A stretch of 64,000 nt of DNA from Rhizobiales bacterium TMED25. Lineage in GTDB: Bacteria > Pseudomonadota > Alphaproteobacteria > Rhizobiales > TMED25. Within the stretch, counting starts at the first letter, position 1. Every line of letters starts with the position of its first letter. The stretch lies in assembly GCA_002168075.1 (NCBI GenBank), contig NHCE01000010.1, positions 270,154 to 334,153 of the forward strand, given 5' to 3'. Shown here piece after piece: positions 29,484 to 39,800 of this stretch. The notes beneath the pieces are model-generated. The model was not told the DNA's origin. It saw nothing but the letters and a program-made list of their open reading frames with translations, and searched no databases. The position numbers and the translations under genes were made by a program.

Positions 29484-30800
29484 TCAGTTGATATTTTGAA
29501 TATCATCTGCTGCCAACCAATCAGGGCTCGAATATTTAAGCCCCTGTTTTGCTCTCTCTGAAAATCTTTTTGCGCTGTCAAGGTCGCCAATTAATGAATA
29601 ATATTTTGCAATATTCAAGTCAGCCTTCGAAATATTATCAATTTCATAATATGCTTTAGACAATTGCCAGTGAATTTTTGGTCTCATAATTGTATTAATT
29701 GAAGATGACTCTAAAATATCGATTCCTTTTAGGATGCTTTTGGTATCACCAATGTTAATCAATATATCTGCATAAAGCATCTCTATTTGTGGATCACGAA
29801 TAGAGAGAGAGTTTATTGACTTTTCAATATATTCTAGTGATTTCTCAAATTCAAATTTATCCCTATAAATTTGTGCTAAGAATTCGAAGAAATAAGGAGA
29901 CTCTTCAATTTCAATTATATCAGTCATTGCTGACTCAGCCAAATCTAACTTACCTTTTTGGTAGTAACGAATAGCATTAATATATTTACTATATAATGAA
30001 CCTACATCATAATTATCTCTTAAACCCAGATAACCAATTAATTTTGCTTTTACTAGGTTATGCTTATGTATTAATTCTTGGCTATCAACTTTTTTAAAAC
30101 TCTTTTGTTCTGAAATTTTTATTTCAAGTAAATTAATCCTTTCCTCGGGGAGATCATGAGTTAAATCTAATCTATTTAACTCATCTCCATATACTCGTGA
30201 GCTAGCTCTAATTTTTTGAAAAACTTCTAATAAACCCTTTGATGATTGCCCTGAGGATTCCATTAGTCTAACGGCTGCCATATCTGCTTCATATTCTTGT
30301 TGTCTAGAATATTTTAAAAATTCTCTCGTAGCTATTTTATTTCCACCAAGTGTAATACCAGTTCCAATATCAACCATAGCATTGGAATCTGATAATGCTC
30401 CAGATACTCCAGCTCCAATTCCAATTATTTGAGCAATAATTTGGTTTTTACTCATAATTTGAGACTCAATCCTTCTTGTAATATGATGATTATTTATCAC
30501 ATGTCCCATCTCGTGAGCTATAATTGAGCTAACTTGATTTGGAGTATCTGATTCCATTATTAATCCAGTATTTATGAAGATTTTACCTTTTGGTGTAACT
30601 GACGCGTTTATTGATGGGTCTAAAACAACGTATATTTCAATCTCTTCAGTATTCAGAGCTGATACTTCATAGAGTTCTGATGCATATTGATTTAGTAGAT
30701 TATCTATTTCAGCATCTACAATTATTGATCTCGCATTTATATCTGATGAGAACAAAAAGATGATAACAATATAGAATATCAATTTACGGTATATAAACAA
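29484..30800 (-). CDS. Periplasmic M48 zinc metalloprotease with TPR repeats (BepA-like)
   Basis: Predicted periplasmic quality-control protease for outer-membrane proteins, by analogy with BepA. A signal peptide (residues 1-23) precedes the M48 domain with HEMGH at residues 96-100 and the third zinc ligand in RQQEYEADMAAVRLM. The C-terminal half is helical with TPR-like repeats (about residues 265-420). The length of 438 fits. It lies 13 nt after rne in the same operon. Its link to LPS/OMP assembly is inferred from the family. Confidence 0.88.
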   Translation of the reverse strand: MFIYRKLIFYIVIIFLFSSDINARSIIVDAEIDNLLNQYASELYEVSALNTEEIEIYVVLDPSINASVTPKGKIFINTGLIMESDTPNQVSSIIAHEMGHVINNHHITRRIESQIMSKNQIIAQIIGIGAGVSGALSDSNAMVDIGTGITLGGNKIATREFLKYSRQQEYEADMAAVRLMESSGQSSKGLLEVFQKIRASSRVYGDELNRLDLTHDLPEERINLLEIKISEQKSFKKVDSQELIHKHNLVKAKLIGYLGLRDNYDVGSLYSKYINAIRYYQKGKLDLAESAMTDIIEIEESPYFFEFLAQIYRDKFEFEKSLEYIEKSINSLSIRDPQIEMLYADILINIGDTKSILKGIDILESSSINTIMRPKIHWQLSKAYYEIDNISKADLNIAKYYSLIGDLDSAKRFSERAKQGLKYSSPDWLAADDIQNIN

Positions 30801-30813
30801 ATAACACTAGTCC

Positions 30814-32913
30814 TTAATCATCCCACCATCCTGTTTTTTGATCTTCTTTTGGAAGCTCTTTACTCAATTTTTTTTCAGCAACAACTTTTTTCTTAACAGG
30901 AACAATTTTCTTTTTTGCTTCAGTATCCTTTTGGGTAGGACTCTTCACGGATTTTTTCTTATCAGGAGATGCTTGTGGTGTTTTTTTTATTTCTTTTTTC
31001 TTCGACTCTGGTTTTTTTCTAGTATCAGCATTTTTTAAAGAAGGCTTCTTTTCTTCAATTTTAATTTCATCTTTTTCTAATTCACTCTTTTGAATTTTAG
31101 AAGTAGATGTTGATGGCTTCGAACTCTTTTTACGATTCCTAGATCCTGATAATGAATTTTTTTTATTCTTAATTTTTTTTGCACCATCTTTTTCGTCGGA
31201 GTCATTTTCATAAACTGTATCAATGCTTATTGCTGAGGGTTCATTTTTTTCTATGGTTTCATCTAGCATTTCATGAGCTATGATATATATATCCTCGTTG
31301 ATAGTATTGGATACCACTATAGTAATTGAGATGTTGTATTTATCTTCTATTTGATAAATATCTTTTCTTTTTGAGTTTAGTAAATAATTTGATAAATCTA
31401 CTCCTACACTAAGATTAATATTATTCCTTCCATTTTGGATTATGTCTTCCTCTACAGCTCTTAATACCTGAACAGATTGAGAACTAATAGAATTTATTCT
31501 CCCAACACCTTTACAATAATGACAGGTTCGCATTGCGGACTCCATTACAGAAGATCTCATTCTTTGCCGTGACATTTCAAGAAGTCCAAACTGACTTATA
31601 TGACCGACTTGAATTCTCGCTCTATCGTATTTTAATGCCTCTTTAATTCTTTTTTCTACAGATCTATTATTTCTCCTCTCTTCCATATCGATATAGTCTA
31701 TTACGACAAGGCCTGCAAGGTCCCGAAGCCTCAATTGACGGGCAATCTCATCTGATGCTTCTAGATTTGTTCTATGTGCGGTATCTTCAATATTATGTTC
31801 TCTCGTTGATCGGCCAGAGTTTACGTCAATTGCTACTAATGCTTCAGTCTGATTAATAACTATATATCCACCTGATGGAAGCTTGACATTTGTAAGAAAC
31901 ATATTATTTAACTCAGACTCTGCATTATATTTAATGTAAAGGGGAGTTGGGTCAATGTATTTCTTTATAAATTTTACGTGACTTGGAATCAACATTTTCA
32001 TAAAGTTTTTTGCTTCTTCAAAGGCATTTTCTCCAGATATGACTATTTCTTCGATATCTTTATTGTATAAATCTCTGATTGATCTTTTAACCAAACTACC
32101 TTCCTCATAGATGAGCGCCGGGGCAGAGGAGTTTAAGGTTAGGCTTCTAATAGTCTGCCACAGACGTGTGAGGTATTCAAAGTCTCTTTTAATTTCTGTC
32201 TTTGTACGCTGCGCACCTGCCGTTCTAATAATTACTCCCATTCCGTCTGGAATGGAGAGATCTTTGATAGACTCTTTAAGTTTCCCCCTTGTTTTAATAT
32301 CAGATATCTTTCGAGAAATTCCACCACCTCTGGCGGTATTCGGCATTAGAACACAGTACCTGCCTGCAAGTGATATATGTGTGGTGATAGCTGCGCCTTT
32401 ATTACCTCTTTCTTCTTTAGTTACTTGAACAAGTATGATTTGTCTTTTTTTAATAACCTCTTGTATTTTATATCTTTTTCTGAAATGGCTAGTTCTTTTT
32501 GGAACTTCGTCGTTTGCAGCATCAGGTTCAAGATCTTGATTTTCCTCTTCGGTTTGAGTAGAACGTGATTTTGATATCTCTTGGGATATGTCATCATCGG
32601 ATGAAGCGACAGCTTCAGTCTGTTGAACAGTAGATTCATTCAGCAGTTTATCTCTTTCTGATTTGGGTATTTGATAATAATCTGGGTGGATCTCACTAAA
32701 AGCCAAAAATCCATGGCGATTTCCACCATATTCAACAAAAGCTGCTTGAAGAGAGGGTTCAACCCTGGTTACCTTTGCCAAATATATATTGCCTCTAATC
32801 TGGCTGTTATCTTTCGCTTCTATATCAAATTCGTGTACTTTTCCTTCGTTATTGAGCACAATAACTCTTGTTTCCTCATCATGATTTGCATCGATGAGCA
32901 TTTTGTCAGGCAT
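30814..32913 (-). CDS. rne: Ribonuclease E/G family endoribonuclease
   Basis: Main endonuclease of mRNA decay and rRNA/tRNA processing. The N-terminal S1 domain (about residues 35-150) contains an acidic insertion near residues 95-135. The DNase I-like catalytic core carries VAIDVNSGRSTREHN and VVIDYIDMEERRNN with the magnesium-binding Asp residues, and the Zn-link CHYC follows. The remaining roughly 180 residues are a Lys/Glu/Pro/Ser-rich, probably disordered degradosome scaffold ending in GWWDD. At 699 residues it is short for RNase E. A 329-nt leader separates it from mrcA. Confidence 0.94.
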   Translation of the reverse strand: MPDKMLIDANHDEETRVIVLNNEGKVHEFDIEAKDNSQIRGNIYLAKVTRVEPSLQAAFVEYGGNRHGFLAFSEIHPDYYQIPKSERDKLLNESTVQQTEAVASSDDDISQEISKSRSTQTEEENQDLEPDAANDEVPKRTSHFRKRYKIQEVIKKRQIILVQVTKEERGNKGAAITTHISLAGRYCVLMPNTARGGGISRKISDIKTRGKLKESIKDLSIPDGMGVIIRTAGAQRTKTEIKRDFEYLTRLWQTIRSLTLNSSAPALIYEEGSLVKRSIRDLYNKDIEEIVISGENAFEEAKNFMKMLIPSHVKFIKKYIDPTPLYIKYNAESELNNMFLTNVKLPSGGYIVINQTEALVAIDVNSGRSTREHNIEDTAHRTNLEASDEIARQLRLRDLAGLVVIDYIDMEERRNNRSVEKRIKEALKYDRARIQVGHISQFGLLEMSRQRMRSSVMESAMRTCHYCKGVGRINSISSQSVQVLRAVEEDIIQNGRNNINLSVGVDLSNYLLNSKRKDIYQIEDKYNISITIVVSNTINEDIYIIAHEMLDETIEKNEPSAISIDTVYENDSDEKDGAKKIKNKKNSLSGSRNRKKSSKPSTSTSKIQKSELEKDEIKIEEKKPSLKNADTRKKPESKKKEIKKTPQASPDKKKSVKSPTQKDTEAKKKIVPVKKKVVAEKKLSKELPKEDQKTGWWDD

Positions 32914-33242
32914 TTTTTATTCCTTTTGATTTTTCTGCCATCGCTACAATATTTTTTATCGATCACATTATACATAGATGGCCATAATTCTTTTTGAAAA
33001 TTAATTTCTTGATGACGATTTGATTTGATCCACATATTGGCTCTTGTAATTGTAATAATATCAGTCATCATAAAATTCTTAATTAAATAAATTTAGTATA
33101 TATTTGTTCTTATCCGTTAATATATATTATATTGGTATAAACTTTACTATTTAGCAAGAAAATTCACATAAGCGATAGTCGCTATAATTGAATATAAAAT
33201 GAAACTTATAGAAAATTTTATTTAAAAGATGAGGATTTATCA
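32914..33242. other. Divergent intergenic region, rne / PBP1A-like gene
   Basis: A 329-nt gap with no convincing gene. A reverse open frame (from 33071) runs across the rne start out of frame and looks spurious. A small inverted repeat AGCGA-TAG-TCGCT lies at about 33174-33186 and an ATGGCCAT palindrome near 32978. A long rne leader is expected where RNase E autoregulates its own mRNA, but no known leader structure is recognisable. In relatives an amiC-type amidase gene occupies this position. Confidence 0.5.
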
Positions 33243-35102
33243 TTGAAATTAAGATTAATAGCAATAACATTTAATTTTTTTATATATTCTGCATTTTTTC
33301 TTAGTATATTTATTGTATACATTTACACAGATATTTCGCGTAGTTTACCTGAGTACAAGGATTTAATAGAGAGACAATCTCCAAGCTTAACACGATATTT
33401 TTCTGATGATGGATTTGTAATACATGAAGAATATGATCAATACAGGCTCTTTATAAACCATAAAAATATACCAGATTTATTAAAAAAAGCATTTATTTCA
33501 GCCGAGGATAAGAATTTTTATAGTCATAACGGTCTTGATTTAGTTGGGATATTCAGAGCAGCTGGTCAAAATCTATATAGTTATATAATTTTAAATGATG
33601 AAAATAGGCTTATTGGGGCATCAACAATAACTCAACAATTAGTTAAGAATTTAATTCTGGATAATAAAAGAACTGTAACAAGAAAAGTAAAAGAGATAAT
33701 ACTTGCAAATAAAATAGAGAATTTCCTGTCGAAGGAGAAGATTTTAGAAATGTACCTGAACGAGATTTATTTAGGTAGAGGTGTTTATGGCGTTGTAGCA
33801 GCATCAGAAGCATATTTTAATAAAAGTCTAGAAGATCTTAATATTGAAGAGTTTGCTTTTCTAGCAGCTCTCCCGAAAGCCCCAAGTAATTATGATCCAT
33901 CATCAAATTATGATGGAATAAAAGAGAGAAGAGATTGGGTTTTAGATCGAATGGCAGAGAATGAATTCATTACTAAATCGGTTGCTCAAATAATTAAAAC
34001 ATATCCAATTGTTTATACAGAAATAATTAATAATAAGATTGATGCAAATATAGACGAAGCATTAATCGCTAAAATTAAGAAAGAGTCAAACTCAAAGTTG
34101 AATCAGAGTACTGGAAGTGAAGGGCAGTTGAATTATCAGACCTCAATTAATTATGAAGCAACACAATACTTAAAATCATCAGTTGACAATTTCCTAAAAT
34201 CATATGATTACAGCTCTGAATCGCAAAATTATTTAGATATTGAACTATTGCTGATATCACCAATAACAGGTAGAAGAATAATAGACTATAGACATAAAAA
34301 AAATGAGCCTGCTCGCAAAACTTTTAATATGAGACGATATAACAATATACTAAAACCACTTTACTTCTCAGGTATGTTAAAATCTGATTTTCAATTAAAC
34401 ACAAAATTATTAGTAAGCGATGAACTGGGCGTTTCACCCGCTAAACTTATGTCCGTTAGAGACTTATTCAATAACAGCAGCACTCTTCCCAGTGATTATT
34501 TATATATCGGAAACTCTTTTATAAGAGAATATTTGTCATCCGAGGATTTTTTAAAAAATGAAATAATAATAGATGATAAGAGTGAGATGAATATAAATTT
34601 AGAACAAATTATTTTACTTTTGATGCCTCTAATTAATAATGGAATTTTTCATGAACTATCTTACATAGATAAAGTTACTAATAAAGAAACAGATATTATT
34701 TATAAGCCAGTTAACAATAAAAGAAGAGTAGTGGATGAAAAATTGTCATTCAAAATTAAGAGTTTATTATGTACATTTGATAACAAAAGTGTAGATCAAG
34801 ATAAAACATACTTTCTCTCAAGGGATTGTTCATTTAGTAGCCAAATCAATGATGATATGTTCATAATGGCATTTTCAGCTGATATATTAGTTGGTGTTAT
34901 TATAAGGGGAGAGGCGTATTTACAAAAGGACAACTTCTTGGCGGATTTTAACGAAAAAATCATAAACCCACTAATAAATATAATGCAAGAAGAAGAGTTG
35001 AAAGACTACTTAATTCCGGATAATGTGAAACTTATTGAAATCAATAAAGACACAGGTAATATATTTAATGTTGGAAGCAATGGTGTTTTAGAATTTTTTT
35101 AA
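33243..35102 (+). CDS. PBP1A-like peptidoglycan glycosyltransferase with degenerate transpeptidase domain
   Basis: Inner-membrane class A PBP homologue. One N-terminal anchor (about residues 6-28) precedes a complete GT51 domain: SAEDKNFYSHNG with Glu88, GASTITQQLVKNL, and KILEMYLNEIYLGRGVYGV with Glu169, followed by LPKAPSNYDP. The C-terminal region aligns in position with a transpeptidase domain (LLLISPITGRRI), but the SxxK motif reads N368-I-L-K371, and KTG is absent. At 619 residues it is far shorter than usual. It should polymerise glycan strands but not cross-link them. Synteny with rne and prfB marks it as the mrcA locus. TTG start. Confidence 0.87.
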   Translation: MKLRLIAITFNFFIYSAFFLSIFIVYIYTDISRSLPEYKDLIERQSPSLTRYFSDDGFVIHEEYDQYRLFINHKNIPDLLKKAFISAEDKNFYSHNGLDLVGIFRAAGQNLYSYIILNDENRLIGASTITQQLVKNLILDNKRTVTRKVKEIILANKIENFLSKEKILEMYLNEIYLGRGVYGVVAASEAYFNKSLEDLNIEEFAFLAALPKAPSNYDPSSNYDGIKERRDWVLDRMAENEFITKSVAQIIKTYPIVYTEIINNKIDANIDEALIAKIKKESNSKLNQSTGSEGQLNYQTSINYEATQYLKSSVDNFLKSYDYSSESQNYLDIELLLISPITGRRIIDYRHKKNEPARKTFNMRRYNNILKPLYFSGMLKSDFQLNTKLLVSDELGVSPAKLMSVRDLFNNSSTLPSDYLYIGNSFIREYLSSEDFLKNEIIIDDKSEMNINLEQIILLLMPLINNGIFHELSYIDKVTNKETDIIYKPVNNKRRVVDEKLSFKIKSLLCTFDNKSVDQDKTYFLSRDCSFSSQINDDMFIMAFSADILVGVIIRGEAYLQKDNFLADFNEKIINPLINIMQEEELKDYLIPDNVKLIEINKDTGNIFNVGSNGVLEFF

Positions 35103-35120
35103 TCAATACTGAGAGGAATT

Positions 35121-36216
35121 ATGGATTTTGACTTAAAAAAAACAACAAATGATATAAATAATATGCTGGATAAAATTTGGAGGGGTCTTTGAATTAGAAA
35201 AAGCATCAGATAAAATTGAAGAATTAAACCTGACAATTGAGAGTAAAGGTTTTTGGGATAATCAAGAGAATGCAAAAAAAATAATGCAAGAGCGACAAAT
35301 TTTAGATCAAAATTTATCATCTTATAATGATTTAAAAAGTTCTTTTGATGATTTGAATGAATTATATAATTTGTCATCCCAAGAACAAGATCTATCAATG
35401 CTCAATGAACTAGAAGAGAATATTTTTGATCTTAATAGACAGATTCAAACAAAATACATTGAAACTTTATTATCAGGTGAAGCTGATGGAAACGATGCTT
35501 TCTTAGAAATTCACTCGGGAGCTGGTGGAACGGAGAGTCAAGATTGGGCGGAAATGCTTCTACGTATGTATATCAAATGGGCAGAAAAAAAGAAATATAA
35601 GATACAGACCATTAATTTACATAATGGCGAAGAGGCGGGTATAAAAAGTGTAATTATTTCTATAACTGGTCCATTTGCTTATGGCTGGCTTAAAAAAGAA
35701 AGTGGTGTTCATAGACTTGTGAGAATTTCTCCATTCGACTCAAACTCTAGAAGGCACACGAGTTTTGCATCGATAAATATATACCCAATTATAGATGATA
35801 AAGTTGAAATTAATATTTCAGAGTCAGATGTTAGAATAGATACATATAGAGCAAGTGGAGCCGGCGGACAACATGTTAACACAACTGATAGTGCTGTACG
35901 AATAACGCATATCCCATCTGGTATTGTAGTGCAATGCCAAAATGAAAGATCTCAACATAGAAATAAAGATACAGCTTGGAATATGCTAAAAGCCAAACTA
36001 TATGAAAATGAGATTAAAATTAGAGAAGAGGCGGCATCGGCCGCTAATATGGAGAAAACTGATATTGGGTGGGGTCATCAAATAAGATCATACGTTCTTC
36101 ATCCTTATAGGCAGGTTAAAGATACTAGAACGCAGGTCGAGTCTTCGAACCCCGATAATGTACTGGATGGGGACATCGACATTTTCTTAGAGGCGGCGCT
36201 AACAAAGGCGATCTAA
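35121..36216 (+). CDS. prfB: Peptide chain release factor 2, programmed +1 frameshift
   Basis: Terminates translation at UGA and UAA. The reading frame has two parts: 23 codons from ATG 35121 to the CTT before an in-frame TGA (35190-35192), then the +1 frame from GAA 35191. The joined product is 364 residues, matching E. coli RF2 (365). SPF at residues 203-205 (stop recognition) and GGQ at 248-250 (peptidyl hydrolysis) confirm it. The TGA makes expression autoregulatory: low RF2 favours frameshifting. A GAGAGGA site precedes the ATG. The stop overlaps that of bcp by 4 nt. Confidence 0.95.
35179..35192 (+). promoter_or_regulatory. RF2 programmed frameshift site
   Basis: The site reads GGAGG-GGT-CTT-TGA-A: an internal Shine-Dalgarno-like GGAGG, a 3-nt spacer, the slippery CTT codon and the TGA stop. 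This is the arrangement known from E. coli prfB (AGGGGG-UAU-CUU-UGA-C), except that the E. coli tract is AGGGGG and the first 0-frame segment here is shorter. The frames before and after join into one continuous RF2 protein. Confidence 0.93.
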
Positions 36217-36680
36217 TTTTCGATATTTTTTGCTAATTCCAAGACTTCGTCGACATGACCTTTAACACTTACCTTGTACCATGATTGTATTACCTTCTTA
36301 TCTTTATTTATTAGAATAGTTGCTCTGTTAATACCCATAAATTTCTTTCCATACATACTTTTCTCAATCCAGACGCCATAATCCTGGCATACTGACTTAC
36401 TTTCGTCAGATGCAAGTATGATATCTAATTGATGTTTCTCGATAAATTTTTTATGTTTGGCTATGGAGTCTGCAGATACACCGATTATAGTGGTACCACA
36501 ATCCTCAAATGCTTGTTTTTGAGTTGTAAAATCAATAGCTTCTATTGTGCAGCCGGGTGTATCATCTTTAGGATAAAAATATAAGACAATATTTCTATTT
36601 GGGAATGAATTTAGGGTTATATAGCTCCCGTCATCAATTTGCATATTAAAATCTATAGCTTGGTCACCTGGTTTCAACAT
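36213..36680 (-). CDS. bcp: Thiol peroxidase, Bcp/PrxQ-type peroxiredoxin
   Basis: Reduces hydroperoxides with a reactive cysteine. The peroxidatic Cys44 lies in PKDDTPGCTIEA. The usual resolving Cys five residues later is absent; Cys61 and Cys98 (SVCQDYG) are alternatives. The ATG at 36680 is chosen because GGAG lies 7 nt before it; another ATG two codons upstream sits too close to that site. It has 155 residues. It diverges from the large AsmA-like gene. Confidence 0.92.
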   Translation of the reverse strand: MLKPGDQAIDFNMQIDDGSYITLNSFPNRNIVLYFYPKDDTPGCTIEAIDFTTQKQAFEDCGTTIIGVSADSIAKHKKFIEKHQLDIILASDESKSVCQDYGVWIEKSMYGKKFMGINRATILINKDKKVIQSWYKVSVKGHVDEVLELAKNIEN

Positions 36681-36826
36681 AAGCATGCTCCAATGTTTAT
36701 TTTATATATTATAAGATAACTAAATATTTATATTTAAAGTATATATTATTATACTATTATATTTTTACAAGATTTCACTTCATTATTGTAAAATAAATAG
36801 TGAAATAAAAAGGCAAAAAGTAACTA

Positions 36827-39800
36827 ATGTCAGTTAAATCTATTTTTAAATTCCTTTTATACTCAATCATAATCCTCTTTATCATTGTGGTCATAGCTCT
36901 TCTAGGAGCAAATACATGGTTAAACTCAAAACTTGATAGAGGTAATCTCGACCTAAGCCTTATCAAGAGCTATGTTTTCGATATCCTTAATGATAGCGAT
37001 CTCTACTCAATTGAAGCCGATGCACTGGAGATGTCTAAAACTCCTGAAGGACAGGTACTTTTGTATTTTAAGAATGTTAATTTCTATGATCATAAAAATA
37101 TTATGTCAATTGAAACTCCGACTGTAATTATTGAGAATCAGATTATAACTTATGCTTTGGGATCTTTATCGAACTTATTTACGGGAGGTCATCTTAAGAG
37201 CGACGTTAGTGTTATTAGGCCCAGAATAAATATAAATTTAGATAAGTCGCAAGTTATTGAGAGTCTAATGGTTGCAGATGATAAGGGGGAGCAAGTAATT
37301 GAGGGTGGTCAGATTAGTCAAAGTATCAGTTTTGATATTGAAAATGAGCTCCCAGTTAAAGACCATTTTTATCAGATATATTTCAGATATTTACATTCAT
37401 TACTCTCATCAAAGTCTGATAATGAACTAAATAGTTTTTTGAATCTTTTTAGTTCCTTAGCATTAAAAGATGCCACTATTGGAATAAGTTCTTTTGAAAA
37501 CAATATCAATTTTAATAATTTGCAAATCAATTTTCTTTCAGATGATCAATCTAGAAATTTGGTGGTTACGTATCCGATGAATAAGACAGAAGATGAGTTG
37601 GGAGTGGGCATATCAATCAATAATAATTCAGACTCTGCTCTTACGAATATAGATATTACATTTAAAAACCTGATTCCAGATAATTTCATATATCCATCAG
37701 AAAAGATTGGTTTAAATACGTTTTATAATGGGGCTCTATCGGGTCGGTTGAATGCGAATATTAATAATCTTGGAAGAATAACTGACTCAACACTAGATTT
37801 AAATGTAAGTCAGGGTGCAATGAAAATTAGTCTTCCATATTCAAAAACTGATATCCTGGAAATAGAAGATGCATATATAAGCAGTGCATATAATAGTGCT
37901 GACCAAGCTTTTAATATAAATGAGTTAGTCTTAGAACAGGATGGATATAATGTAAAAAGTAAGGGCGCTCTATATTTAAACTATAATGAATTAGGTAATG
38001 TATTTGAAATAGATACAACATTGACGAATCTCACTATTGAAAAAGATAAGAATTCTATAATTGAAAATTCGGATTTAAATCTAAATATTAACTTAAACAA
38101 TGGTAATATTATATTTGGGGAATTTTCTGGTCAAATGGGTGAGGGAGAAATTCTTATCACCAATACACAGAGGATTGATTACCAAGAATATAAACTTTTA
38201 CTCTCTAATGCTAATGCGATAGATATCAAAAGTTTAATCAACAATATTGATAGCCTTAATTTTGCGCAATGGTTTGAAAGTAACGTTAATGAAGCTAAAA
38301 TAAATGAAGTTCTCTGGTCTTTCAAGATTTTGGATTCAGGAGAGTTCATAGATTCAGATCTCTCCATGGATTTCGAAAACTCATCCTTCTACTATTATGA
38401 TACACATCCTCCAATCAATAATGCCACCGGTAATATAGGTATTAAAGATCAAAGTATAATAATTGAGTTGTCCAAAGGTGAGATGAATTTAGATGATGAC
38501 CAAAGTATAGATATTAATTCGATTAAAGGAAGTATTTTAGGTAAGGGCAAAGACCAAATAGCAAATTTTTCACTTGAACTAGACTCGGATATAAATAATT
38601 TGTGGTCCTACCTGGAAATAGTCCAATTTAATAATTTAGATATAATAAATCAAAAAGAACAATTAAAAGGTCAAGCAAGTATTAATTCTGTAATTAAATT
38701 TCCAATTCCTATGGATAGTTCAAAAGATCTTGAAATCGAAGCAAATATTCTTGTTGAAGAAGGACGATATATTTTATCTGAGCAGGACTCATTGATTATA
38801 CCCAATGCAAAAATAGATTTTAGGGATAATACAATAAAAACTAATGGGGAATTAAATTATAAAGGGATTGCGTCGAAGTTTACAACTATAACGAGTCTTG
38901 ATGCCGACCTCTCCACGGAGATAAACTTATCAACTAGTGTTAGCCCAACAGAGATTAATATCTTACAACCATTTTTTGGTGAGTTTATAGGTGGATTTGG
39001 AAGAGTTCCTACAGATATTAAGATAGTAATACCTCTAAATGATTTGGACAATATAGAGAAAATGGAATTAAGAGCTAATTTAACTGATATTATCACTCAA
39101 TATCCATCCTTAAATTGGCGTAAAGGCGTGAATGAAAGGGCCGAATTAACCTCAATCCTTACTAAAGTTCCGACTGAAGATGATATAGAAAAGACAGATT
39201 ATAATATAAAATTTTTATATGACTCTGACAGTGTTTTTTTAGATGGATACTTTCTTGCGACATCTGATTTTAAAGCAAAGAATCTTATAGTCACGAATTT
39301 TTCTTCACCAAAAGTACAGGGCCTAAAATTTGATGTGCAAATAGATACTGAAGGTGTAGGTAATGTTTATTTAGAGGCATCCAAAATTGATATTTCTTCC
39401 TTCATTGATAGTGATATATTCATGAGGTCCAATCAAAATATTCCGATTCCTAATTTAAATAATATAAATTTAAATGTTTTAGAGATTGACAAAGTTATTG
39501 GAAAAAACGGGGAGGATATTAGTTCAATAAATGGGCGAATAAATTTAAATGATGGAAAAATAAAAGAAATGGATCTTGCAGGTAATTTTAATCAAAATAA
39601 AGATACATTAATTCAGATAGTTTATAGAGGTGCCGACTCAGATTTACCTGTGGATCTAGGGGTGACAACAGATGATGGTGGGGCATTTTTAAGGTTTATG
39701 GGAATATATAATCAAGCACAAGAAGGCTATATGCAACTCAGAGCAACAGGGCGTAATATTAACAATATGACCGGTCAAATGGGTATAGAAGATATCTTGG

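Noticed and set aside
32820-33071. Reverse-strand 83-residue open frame overlapping the rne start
   Set aside because: It overlaps the rne coding sequence out of frame by about 94 nt, has no ribosome-binding site and no recognisable domain.
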